Below are positions 13,376 to 24,600 of a stretch of DNA of 64,000 bases, piece after piece (the first letter of the stretch is position 1; each line of letters begins with the position of its first letter). Under the pieces are notes generated by a model that was given only the letters and a program-made list of their open reading frames with translations, was not told the DNA's origin and did no database searches. The stretch spans positions 868,001 to 932,000 of the forward strand of contig PDUO01000004.1 of NCBI GenBank assembly GCA_003008705.1. The letters run 5' to 3'. A program made the translations under genes and the position numbers. The DNA comes from Pezicula radicicola (lineage: Eukaryota > Ascomycota > Leotiomycetes > Helotiales > Dermateaceae).

Positions 13376-13762
13376 CGTAGAGTAGTAGTAGTACCGCCGG
13401 TACAGTAGTTGGTAAGTTGGACTGCACAGTAGGGGTGCAGCCACAGCCCCCCAAAAGGACCAATTCAAAACACGCTGAAATACAAGCGACCACCAAAAAG
13501 GCTCAAATGGGCCAGAGGATCTCGTAACGAGTAGCCTAAAGTTGCGAGCCAAGGACCCCTCGACCCCTCGCACACCTCCCTCCCGAGCCCTGTCTTGTTT
13601 CCCAAATCTGCAGAGCCGTACATGAAACTATGATAGCTTACGCCACTCCAGTGTTTGGGCCTGCCCATCTCCTGCATCAGATTACTACATCTATGATAGC
13701 AGTCTGCACTTTAAGCTTCAATACGGGAATGCGTTCATCTTCACGCCGACTTTCCGTGCTCC

Positions 13763-13773
13763 TATATATTATA
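13763..13773 (+). promoter_or_regulatory. TATA-like sequence upstream of the secreted-protein gene
   Basis: TATATATTATA lies about 240 bp before the ATG at 14009 and is followed by a CT-rich stretch, a usual arrangement in fungal promoters. This is a positional inference. Confidence 0.35.
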
Positions 13774-14008
13774 GGAATCCGAGTGATGAAGCTTGCTGAG
13801 GAATGAATCTTCGAAAGTCTGTTTTTAATACCTGTTGAAAAGCTGGACTTTCGCTGCTTCGCTTCTATTCCCTTGATTTGTTCTTGACCTGTTCTTTCTT
13901 TCTCCTCGTTGTTTCATTCCGCCGCCGGTCGATTGTTTATTGTTTCTTCTTTTTCAGAGCACGAGATACAAACGCATTTACGACGACTTATAGATCACTA
14001 TTACGATT

Positions 14009-14925
14009 ATGTTGGTTTTAAACACCTTAGTCCTGGGAGCTGCCAGTGCTGGCGTTGTATCAGCATTGGCTCTCCCAACTCTTCCAAGGCTGCAGCAAAT
14101 TCATCGTGAGTACTGGTCTCAAGGTTGAAATCATCAAGATATGGTACTAACGAAACTCTCATAGTCCTCGAACAAAAAGAGCCCGTCATACCCAAACTAG
14201 CCGAGCTTTTCCTTCCACCAAGTGCTCCCCGCCCATATAAAAGCGCATCAAAAGCACCACTATCACCAGTAGTACCTGCACCTGCACCAGCAAAAGGAGA
14301 TAAGACCACAACCGCAAATCCTCAAAACAAGCACGCCCACTCACCAGAAAACCTCCCACCGCATCCACCCCCTCCAGCTCAGTCAGAGAAGAATGCCCCA
14401 GTCTCAACACCAAACAACAAGAACGCCAACTCACCATACTCCCCCGCTCAACCCCAACCACACCACCTCCCCCCACCTCACATCTTCAACCAGCAATGTC
14501 TCTTCATGCCACACACCCACACCTCCCACTTTACAGTGCCGCCGTCCATAATCGCCCCCAGAACCTGGGTCGCTCTCTCCTCTCAACTCCACACCACAGT
14601 TAGTAGCATGTTAACAAAACCCACACACCGTCGACGTAATCTAATGGAAACAATCCACCTCGGCTTCACACTCGAAGATCGCTCACTCGAAAATGTCTTC
14701 TTGGGTGTCACTTACACTCGACATTCAGAGAATCACCGCATGCAAGAGGAAGTGAATAATGAACTGGAAGAAGAGATGGCTGAGTTGGCGGAACGTCGGA
14801 TTTTGGGATGTTTAGGTGAAGCGACGAGGGCATTGAGGGAGCCGGGTATGGGGATGATGGAGGGTGGCTGGGAGGTACCGGATGGGAGAGGGAGAGTGAG
14901 TTTCTTAATATGGCGTATAGATTAA
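14009..14925 (+). CDS. predicted secreted proline-rich protein, family not recognised
   Basis: Exons 14009-14105 and 14165-14925 are joined across a 59-nt intron (GTGAGT...TAG, with an ACTAAC branch point), giving 285 residues. The first exon encodes almost exactly a signal peptide: MLVLNTLVLGAASAG, then VVSALA, with likely cleavage near residue 22. The mature part starts with a Pro/Ala/Lys/Asn-rich, low-complexity region (about residues 40-150, with PAPAPAKGD and PPHPPPPAQ). A more ordered C-terminal half follows, with an acidic helix (NNELEEEMAELAERR) and an end in SFLIWRID. I do not recognise a domain. It could be a secreted or cell-wall-associated protein or an effector candidate. Only two or three cysteines are present, so it is not a disulfide-rich small effector. 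Confidence 0.7.
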
Positions 14926-16178
14926 GTGCTGAGATGGAGGAAATGGAATTAATGGTGATTTGCTTTTACATAAAATGGAGTTTTTTGGTTTTGGATGAAA
15001 GGAATGGCATGAAATAATTGTTGCTACCAGATGGGCTCCCACCTTAGTCTAGAGGGTTCCTGATACGTGTACAATATCATATGAGTTCTGCTAGTATTTT
15101 AATAAAAAGACGTAATAGTTTCTACAACTCTAGAAACTTACTTAAGTCGAAGAAAAAAGTAAATTGCCTAAGTAGCTTTCTTGATTTGGGTAACTTGTTT
15201 CCGACTTGAGTAACTCACTTGGTTTAGGTAACTTGATTTCGGTAACTTGATTTAGACACCTGATAGGGCGGTGAGCCTAAAGCACTATAACATATGTCAA
15301 ATATTAATTATAGTATTATACAAGTATCAGGACCTGTTAAGGGCTAGACAAGTCCTCTACTTAAAGCCATGCATGACAGATGGGACGAAACATGGAGCCA
15401 CATGGGCGTCAAGATACATCTGGCCATTTTGTCACATATCACATATCACAATTGGACAAGAGACATGAAACACCATAGTTCTTGCGAGATCTAGATATTG
15501 CAGAACAGATAGCTTTTAATTCTCTCATAAAGTCGTTCCATGGGTTACATAAGAGAGCCTATTTCCAGCCATAAATAAATAAGCAAGATATTGAAGCAAG
15601 GAGAGTCATAAGAGTCGTCATAAAATGTGTAAGTTAAAAAGGATCCAAACACACAAACACAAAGGAAAAAGTTTTCGACCGAAAGGCTCTGTCTGTTGAG
15701 CAAATCCGTCGCGCCTAGGTTCATTACAGGCGTTTTGTAAACCACCGTTTCTTTTCGCTGTGCATGATGCGTAAAGAGAATCCATCTTCGAGGAACGAGG
15801 ACTGTGTATTTCAGTCCTTCCTCGAAAAGATTACGTCCTCCCATCTCGCCATAGCGTAAATCATCAGCCATATGATAGACAAAAGGGTGACCATCATCTT
15901 AAAGAGTTTCACAGGTCGTAAGCTCGTCGTCATGAGAAGTAGAACAATATGCCGAACATGGTATTCAGGCGAATACAAAGACAATCGTGAAGATGAAGGA
16001 AATTTTTGCAAGGAGTGTAGTTGTGGAAGTGTTGATTATGTTCGGAGGCATCATGTGCCAAGGTTTCGCAACCGGACCGCATTAAAGTCCCTAGGTGTGT
16101 GCTCCAATTGAGGAGCTAAGAAGAATGGTATATGAAGGTCTAGAAAATGGGTTGAGGCGCGTAGGCCTCTAGCTCTAG
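14926..16178. other. intergenic, with a MITE-like element
   Basis: This contains family-1 copy B (15055-15334). Short frames at 15545-16011 (minus) have no recognisable features and lie downstream of both neighbouring genes (convergent). Confidence 0.65.
15055..15334. mobile_element. MITE-like element, family 1, copy B (decayed)
   Basis: The left end reads GGTTCCTGATACGTGTACAAT and the right end is the inverse of GGTCCTGATACTTGTATAAT. Its right half, reverse complemented, aligns along its length with the left half of copy A at 9343, so the two are in opposite orientation. Most differences are C to T in CpA or CpG (for example CACATG versus CATATG), as RIP produces. The interior carries several GTAACTTG/GTAACTCA repeats, making it longer (280 bp). 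Confidence 0.78.
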
Positions 16179-18264
16179 TCATCGCCTTCTCTGTGCGATG
16201 GTAGTGCGGGCTCGATTCAAAGGTGCGCCAAAGCTCGTCTCAGAGACTGATCCTTCACGGATCGTCTTGCGTCTTTTCAGAGCTTCAGGATCGGCTCCAG
16301 GACCTCGGCTTGAAGGTCGGGACTCCTCGTCGTCATCTCGGCTGCGCTTGTTACTACCAACGGTACCAGGTGTACCACTGATGGGTTGGACAGCATATCC
16401 GCCGGCCACCGAGTTGTTGAGATCCGACTGAGGAGCGTACACACTACCAGCAGTTCCATTGTTCGCTGATCCACGCTCACTGCTCATTACATTGTACAGA
16501 TTACTGGAAGGTGGCTGCTGAATCCTAGGTGGAGTACTGTACCCGGCTTGTTGCTGGGCGTAGTAGGGCTGTGGAGGGGCTGCAGTTCGTGGAGTTGCTC
16601 TTCCAGATGCAGCTTGGTGATTGGGAGATCCTGTCATCTCCGGAGACAGATGAGCGTGCTCTCCTTGTAAAGAACCGACGGCAGAGCCATTGGCGTAGTT
16701 GTATGGCTGGCGGCTGGTGTCATAGTTCGTAGGGTTGCCGTGAGTGTACTCAGCATCATGCTCATGATCAGCTTCTTCCTCGCCCTGTCCATGAGACACC
16801 TGTCCATTGCTCTGGTTGTGGTGAAGCATGCCACTAGCATCCTTGGTGCTGTCATGATGCTCGGGCTCTCCTGGTGCTCGTGTTGATGGTGGGCCCATCT
16901 CATTCTTGATGTAGGAATTTGGAGGTTCGTAGCGTCCCATGTCTTGCTGTCCAGTCGGCGCTTGGGAGTAAGCGTTTTGCTGCGAGGGTGGTGCTGAATA
17001 CATTTGTCTTGACGAGTCGTATGATTGAGTATTTTGCTGGTACTGCTGCATGCTCTGAATTGAGCTGCCGGGTGGAGTCGTTGCTGGAGTGGTAGGCATT
17101 GAGCGTGCGTTGCTTAAGCCCGTGTCAATAGACAGTGGATTTGTACCTTGTTGAACATTTTGCATTCCTTGCTGCCCCCATTGAAAGCTTCCGTCTGAAT
17201 TACCCATGTTCCCGATTACACTTGAAGCGCTCGTTGGTGGAGTTGGAAACGTATGCGCGCGGTCAAGACCAGGTCGTCCAATGCTGCTGGGATGAGGTGC
17301 TAAAGAGTGCTGGGGACCGGGACCGGGGATGTGGCCACCGATGTTGTTACTCATCGAATGGTGGTGATGCTGATGCAACGATGGAAGACCAGGTGCCTGT
17401 GTGTTCCGCATCTGGTTTTGCTCTTGTTTTCTACGCTCTGCGGCTGCCATTACAGCATTGGTCCGTGTCTGGTTTGTTGGGTGGTATAGAAGAGCGCCAA
17501 TGTTGTGAACAAACAATGGATACAGAAGTTCCGTAATCTTTTCCTTGTTCGCGAAGTCCAATGCTCGCTCAAATGGAATCCTAGAAGCTATTAGGGTAAC
17601 ACTTACAACCTGCTTTTCTTTGAACTTACCAAACGCCCTTCAAATGCATTGGCCCGATCTTGACAACATGTCTCATCTTCTCACTCTTGAGGATCCCGTC
17701 TCTTCGTCCTCGAGTCATTCCAGCAACATTTAACAGCTTCGTTCCATTTATCATGTGATTATCTGCAATTTCTCGTTAGCAATGAAGGCATAATTGCACA
17801 TTTCTGCACCTACCCTCTCTCCGAGCAACACAAACTCCCTTGGCCTCGACCTGGAAACACAAGCTACCTTCGTCTTCCCACAAAGTAGCAGTGACTCTTG
17901 GCTTCATACCAGGAGGAGCTATCTGCCCAGTCGTATCAAAACCCTGCTGTGGTGCGTAACCTGGACCGGGCATGCCTGGCTGGCCTGACATAGCTGGCAG
18001 CGGCAAAACATTACTCTGAACCCCCATTGACCCCGGCGCTTGATGGCCTGCCGATTGTGGGGATTGCAGTCCATTGGAATATCCATATTGTGGGTATGGC
18101 GCTGGTGCAGGAGAATACTGTGCTGGGCCAGGCTGAAGAAGCGGTGGCTGTTGATGATGACCATACTGTCCCATGCCACTAGAAGTGACTGTCTGAGGTG
18201 GTGGTGGCTGACCAGTGGACATATGTGATGAATAATACATCTCCTGCGGATGCCCTTGGTTCAT
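16179..18264 (-). CDS. stuA: StuA-type APSES transcription factor
   Basis: Three exons on the minus strand, 18264-17814, 17762-17630 and 17580-16179, give 661 residues from the first ATG in frame. Introns of 51 and 49 nt both fall inside the DNA-binding domain. The APSES domain runs from about residue 120 ([19 protein letters not shown]) through [18 protein letters not shown] and [19 protein letters not shown] to about residue 230. The rest is Gln/Pro/Ser-rich, and a basic KRRK nuclear-localisation segment lies near the C-terminus. StuA/Asm1/Phd1 factors are basic helix-loop-helix-like regulators of conidiation, cell-pattern formation and secondary metabolism. The start at 18264 ([11 protein letters not shown]) resembles starts I recall for this family. 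The frame stays open 113 codons further 5' without an ATG, so a longer isoform from an upstream exon is possible. Confidence 0.93.
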
Positions 18265-18603
18265 GTTGGAGTATGAATCCTGATTGTACTGGTAGCCAGG
18301 GCCGGACGGCGGTGAATTGTGGTAAGACGACTGCGCCTGAGGTACAGGAAGTCCCGTATTAGGTGGCAGCGTCGGTGATGGTGTCTTAGGACCACCTGAT
18401 GATGGCGCGGTGGAGTATGAGGAATGGGAGCTGCCGTTCAGAATGGAGCCAGATCCAATGGAGCCAACCCGGGGTGACGATGTACCGGAAGAGTACGCCT
18501 GTTGCGGCTGGGGCAAAGGCAGTGCAGGCAATCTATCATACAGCGATCGTTGTGCAGCGTGATGATTGTAAAATGGTACGTCAGAAGGCCCCCGGGTGTG
18601 CAC
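18265..18603 (-). other. coding-like 5' extension of stuA lacking an ATG
   Basis: The stuA frame continues 113 codons upstream of the chosen start to a GTG, with an in-frame stop a further dozen codons 5'. Its Pro/Ser/Gly-rich product (SSPRVGSIGSGS, KTPSPTLPPNTGLP) looks like genuine low-complexity transcription-factor sequence. To be translated it needs an upstream exon supplying an ATG, or non-AUG initiation. A possible acceptor (CCCAAG) sits just before the GTG. Confidence 0.5.
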
Positions 18604-21600
18604 TTGGGAAATCGACGGGAGATCCAGCTTTTCGGTTTAAAATATAAAGTCCGGGTGGACAGTAAGAATGACACTCAAGATGACTCTGCGTAAATAACAG
18701 CAGAGTGAAGGGGCTTGAGTTGGGGTAAGAGGTGGCTGGTGGTGAGGAGAGTTTTTGTGGTCGACAGTGAGGTCGAGACAACAACGCTCAACAAAGGGAT
18801 CTGCTGAGGATACAGAGATGATGCTTGGGCAATGAAATTGACGATGCTCTTTTCGTACACAAGAGAGTTTTATAAAACGAGCGCAGAATGGTGTTCGTTT
18901 ATTTATCGTGAGACAAAAAGATGCATATGCCGCGCAAGTGACTTCGTTAAAAATTGAAAGACTCGAAAAAACAGAACGTTTGTCTCGTAGAATGTCGTAA
19001 AGAAGATCTGGAAAATGTGCGTCGGCCAATGCTGCGAATCAAAGCTCCACGACAGAATTTTAGTAGGAGAGATGCGCGTTGCTGCAGGTGCTTGTGTCTC
19101 GATGTCGCTTGCTGATCTGTGCAGATATGATCGAGGATGCGCGCGCACTTCGTGAGGAACTTCGTTATAATCGTAGATACTTCTCGTCGCTATCCAGGAA
19201 TTGGAGGAGACAATGGAAGGATGTTTGGTTGGGGTGGATTGGGATATTCTGCCACACCTCTAATGCAGGAACGGAGGGTTAGTAATGGGTATGCAGCAAA
19301 ATGCGAATGGACGTAGTGAGGAAGCTCAGTCGCAACAAGAACAAGAGGTTGGCGGAGCTGTGTGAGGATCCAGGGCACATACCTTTTTTTTTTCTTGAAC
19401 TTTCTTGCTGCACCACAAAGCAGAGGAAAGAGAGAGGTCGGGAGGGTGGAGAATTGAGGTCGGGAAGGGAGGGTAGGATGTATTGGTGGAGGCGGAGAAG
19501 AGAAGAGGTTGGGTGGTTGGAAAGTGAGAGGAGGCAGAAGATAGACGAGTGAGTGTTGTTGAGCGAGAAGGCTCCAAGAAGTTTAAGGCGTAGCGGTACG
19601 CGGGATTGCTGTGGTGGTAGCTTCTTAGCTTGCGCTCGCGCCAATCTTGGTGCTGGCCGTTCCTTGTCCCCTGTACTGGCGCTAGGATGGAGTGGGCGAA
19701 GGGCAGATAACTTAGCGGGGCCTAGGTGACTAGGACCAGGAAAAGCCAGGAAGACCAGGACTGGAGGAGGGAGACGCACCAGAGCCACAGAGCCACCAGA
19801 GGGGAGAGTTTCTGAGTGGGTAAGCGTGGTAAGGAAGGTCGTGCTAAGTGGGCGGCGAGTCTTTAAACGACGAGTGGAGAAGGCCGGGGAGGGAAGAGGG
19901 AGAGCGAACAATTCTACTGGCGGGAAGGGCCACTTCGCCTAGGATCGAACAGGCGAGCCAGAGCAGAGACCGCGGAGCATCAGCTAGGGACCCTCACAGG
20001 GATCGCACAAGAACGCTGTTGAGTGGGTGCAGTGGAGTGCCGTACCCGTACGGAGTAGGCGTTGGATATTTGAGAAGTACTGCTGAGTGGATCGCTGGCT
20101 GGCGGAGAAAAGAGAGGGAGAGAGAGGGAGAAATGTTCAGTGGACGTGGGCTTCTGTACTCTGTACGAAATACTTTGCACACACACCCTACGACCCTGCG
20201 TCTTCGCAAAGTAGTCCTTTCTAACTCTTCACCTCTTCCTCCTGCGAACACCTTAAGCAGCTAGCCCGCCCAGCCGGAGACAGGCTTGACAAAATATAGT
20301 ACTGCAAAGCAATAATAATAATGATGATGATTGATAGAGCTCGTCTCGACACAAAGCTTCACCGCTTTAGCTATGAGCTTGAACTTGAGCTTTGGGAAAT
20401 GTGTCTGTGTGCACACCTGTCTTTGTCTTGATGTGCGGGAGTCGATGCGTGATACTCTCTCTGCCAGCAACGAGATCAGATCACTATCCAGATGTCTAGA
20501 CACCAGACACCCCAAAATAATAATGCCACTGCGGCGCAGAGCACAGATGCTGCTTGGGGTGCAGGTGTGCAGGTGTGCAGGACTGAGTACCGAAAGGTAT
20601 GGTGCGTGCTATCAGGGTCAGGGTTGCGCCAAAAAAAAAAACAATGGCAAGAAAGTGCCGCCAGTATCAGTGATTGAAACAGTCAGGTGGTGACTTGTGG
20701 GCTTCTGGGAAAGGAAGCTCGACAAACCTGCAAAAGGTAGAGCCGGTCCAAATTCAGCCTGACCCTCCGAAAGGCCGATGAAATAAAGTGATCGCACAAG
20801 CCAGAGAGCAACAGAGCACCCCTGAAGCACTTCCGCCCCCAGGTCGTGATGGAAATTACAGAGCACAGTATTATTATAATTACCTCTTATCAAGAGAGAG
20901 GTTATTTTGTCTTCCTTGTCCCTGCCTCCGCTCTTCTTCCTTGTAACTTGCTCGTCTACGGCGGTTCAATCGACGTGATATTAGCCAGGGCCCGGGCAAT
21001 AATCATAAGATGATCAGGATATCAAGTCGCGAGTCCGTAGTCTTTCGCGATGTCGCACTTAAGATCCTCGGCAAGAGCACGGAACCGGATATCAGTAAGG
21101 TGGTGGTAAATGGAGGGGCAGGGGAATATTCGATGCGTGCGGCGGCTGTCTGTCCAATGCTTCACGGCGTTGCGATCCAGCACGCAGGTCAATGTTCTGT
21201 ACAGTAGCAGCAGCAGCAGCAAAGGGAAGAGGATGGCATAAGTCTGGTACATGTATATCTCCACGATACTGGAGTTATTTAGGGGTATGCTGTTTGGAGG
21301 CCGATCACAAACTTTCAGATGCAAGAGGATCCCGCACGCAGTGCAGCGCAGTTGCAGTAGAAGCGCAGCGATCAAGCTTGGAAAGGCGCGCACAGAGCAC
21401 ACACGCCGGACAATTTAGGTATTTTAGTTTGGCCATGAAATCTCCGATTGACTTCTGTATGCCGCGATTGTGCAGTGCAGGCAGTTGAAGCTTGGAGCCG
21501 TGGCGTGGAAGACGCGCGATATGCACGCCTGCGAGAAGCTTTCTTGTTTGGCAGCATCAATAACCTGGAGTGCAGAAGAGAGTGCAGTGTGGTGGGAATG

Positions 21601-24600
21601 CAGTGGCCAATTTGGTGGATGGAGAATGTAGGTACTGTATGGTGTGGTCTGTTGCGGGATGCGAATCTGGATCTCGGGGCGAGAAAGAGGCACGGAGCAC
21701 ATCATGTAGGATGATGATGATGCGCAGCGCAGGCGATGCAGAGTGGCTCAGCCCAGGAACACACTCACCTGGAGATAAAATAAGGTGTATTTCAGAAGAG
21801 GGAGCACCCGTCTGTACCTACCGTCTTGACTTTGGAACGGAGTACAAGCAGCTTTGACAGGTTGAACCTGCTTTACAAGCTAGAGAGGTGTGATGGTATT
21901 TGGTACCAAAGTACAATAGTACTTCTGTTCGCTTTCGTTTTGTTAACAAGCCACTGTTGCGACTAGTTCCTATTGAAAATAATATAAACCCCTCTCTTCA
22001 CACATCCTTCTTGGCAAGGTTCAATATTTACCACCCTTTTCGTGGGATCAATTAGAAGATGCAGCGAGAAAATGAACGTTGATGATACCTGGTGGTAGTT
22101 AACCTGACTCGGGAGGCTTTGGTTCTCACCATCTAGTGCACAATTGTAACCGTACGAGTATGGCCTCTAAAGATACTGTATCAACACCTATTCCCAGCTC
22201 TTCTCTTCTGTGTAAATACCACCAATCCTTGAGCAACTAGGATGAGAACAAAAATTGGCAAGTCAGGAGTTATCAGGACACACGCTTATCCGCACTTTCA
22301 GGCTCTACTCGCTTCCAGACTCAGCGGACAGGCCACAGCTTCGAATAGCCTAGTTAGGAAAGCTCTCCCTTGTCCTTGTAGTGTGGGGTCCACGGCAAGC
22401 AGGGTACCGCAGAGCAGCTCAACCAGAACGCATCTAGGATTCTAGGACCTGGACATCTGCCCACCGACCACATTTCGAACACGGCAGTGTTTGATCTCAA
22501 GCTGGGAGGGGCCGAAGTAGGCTGGCGAAGAAGCCGCGATGAAGATGGATAGAAGCCATGATATCTGTATGGAAGCACACATGCAGACGAAGAAACATAC
22601 ACATACATGAACCTTCCCAATGGCATGTGGAGGAGATTTACGGACAGAGGAAATGTCACGGCCCGGCTGGGGTCACCACATAAATGCCAATTCCCTACTA
22701 CTGTGCGAGTCAGATTTAGAAGAGATTATTTGGACGAGTCGTCGTTGGGCTTAGGGTACAGCACTCAGGTTTGACTACTACTGGCAAAGTTTCCAAGTAT
22801 CGATTCTGAAGCAAGGTCAATTTTCCTATAGCTCCGTACTCCGTCCCATATCTCAATTCGAACATGGTCGCTACGAAGGCTGAGCTTACTGATTGATACT
22901 GAGTTGTCTCAGATCCTCATAATGATATCCATTGAACCGTCCCCAAGCACCTTCAGAGGTAAATGTATGTCACGCCCTAAAGATCGTGGACGAAGGACAC
23001 TGGTTGGAGAGACGAGCCATCTGGCCAACAAAGGGCAACCTCAAACAATAGATGGTCTCCTCCCCACTATCCCCAGTGGCTGACTTTCCTCAGACCTCCT
23101 GTATCGAACACTTGTTGGACCCGATGCAAGTCAGATGTCACACAGATTGGCTTACCGTCTTGTCATCATTGTCCCCCTTCCCTTCGCGGAAGGATTGAAG
23201 ACCGCAGAATCTCCCAGGCCATCCGCATAGGTCGCCACGAAGTAAGGGACTTGCGAAATAACCTTGCACTGCATGCGGACCGTTGGGCGTACTCCTCGTC
23301 AGGAAATGCTCAAAAGAAAAGAAGTTCTGAGACATTGACAGGTGATAAGTTGTTCCAGCCTCGAGGCTCGTCCGAAATTTCATTTGGGAGTACACAGCTA
23401 CATGTACGATTTCTGCGTCATCTTGCAGCCGTTCCGAATAATTGAAGACAGCCAGCCATCGCTTCGAGACGATGATGTATTTGTTACATTTCAAGCCATA
23501 GAGGCACATGCAATTTGGTCGATTGGTTCACGTTTGGTGTCGATGGTCACGCCTCTTCTCTTTCCTTTCTCGCTTGAGATCTCTGTAGAACGTCGTTGAA
23601 GCTCTCCAGACAGAGTTGCTGAAGATCTCCATCGGCTCTCGTGATCCATGAAAGCTGCCGATACACGCAAGCAAAGACGATCTTCCACGGCATACTGCTG
23701 CTCGTTGATGCGGCTCTCCGCAACGCCCTGAACACCTTGATCCAATTTGGAAGCTTTTAAAGAAAACACCAGACTCGGGTCCATTTCAATTTTCTGATCC
23801 GGACCATCCAGAAGATCGCACCACTTTCACCTCTCTCCCCTCAACCGAGTCAACCCAAGACACGGAGTCTCCTCCACAATGAAAGTGAGAGTGAAAGTCA
23901 CACTTGGAGAGTCCTCACCGTTGCAATCCATTGGCAATAAGCTGACCCACGTATACTCCCCCCGACTCACCGCCTCTACATACCCTGTCTTTCTTTTTGC
24001 AAGGTCCTCCACTCCCGGCAGCGGTCCCTGCAGCTTCTCAGCAGAATTTCAAGGATTACAAGCCCCTGTCTGTGCAGCAGAGCACTTGCATTACATATGC
24101 AGGAGCGGCTACGCACAGCTCGAACATGGCCAATCAGTCTTGGATGCTGGCCAAATTATAAAAAGGCTGGGCTGGGATAATTTAGCCACTGGCGTTTCAT
24201 GCTTTAGTTTCTGCGGACCTTATTTCCTTGCGCGGTGCCTGAGGAGCAAAGACCAGGATGTGGCCAAGCGTTGAGACTCAGCGTGGCAATTGACAAACTC
24301 TCAGAGACTGACTGACTTGTTCGCAGGAGCGCAGAGAAAACCATGGCTATTGTTACAGCTATTCATGTATCTAGTGTCTCTCTTCGTTGTGGTTGCAGGC
24401 GATCATCTGCTAAATCTACTGCTCTACCCTATCGGCTTATCTGGACCCCTCATCCGGATAACGTTGAAGGTAACTCTAAGGTATGAAAACGAGGTTACCC
24501 CAATGAGCGTCCACCACGTCTTCCTGGTCGCTGGTCTCTCCCTCTTTCCCTCCCTCTCTCAGTAGTCACCACGGGTGCCACCCCTCCCATTCAGCGTCCA

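Larger units (their letters stand above)
11105..14008. other. intergenic region with simple repeats
   Basis: About 2.9 kb separates the divergent reductase and secreted-protein genes. It holds a (GAT)n run at 13175-13199 and a GTACAGTAC / GCAGT-rich stretch at about 13333-13375. ORFs such as 11814-12260 (minus) show no family character and I do not call them genes. Confidence 0.65.

Noticed and set aside
15545..16011. two minus-strand frames near the 3' end of stuA
   Set aside because: They are short, overlapping and without recognisable features. They lie between convergent gene ends.
19279..19911. 210-residue open frame on the minus strand upstream of stuA
   Set aside because: Its product is low-complexity Pro/Leu/Ser-rich sequence from CT-rich DNA, shows no domain, and lies where the stuA leader and promoter are expected.
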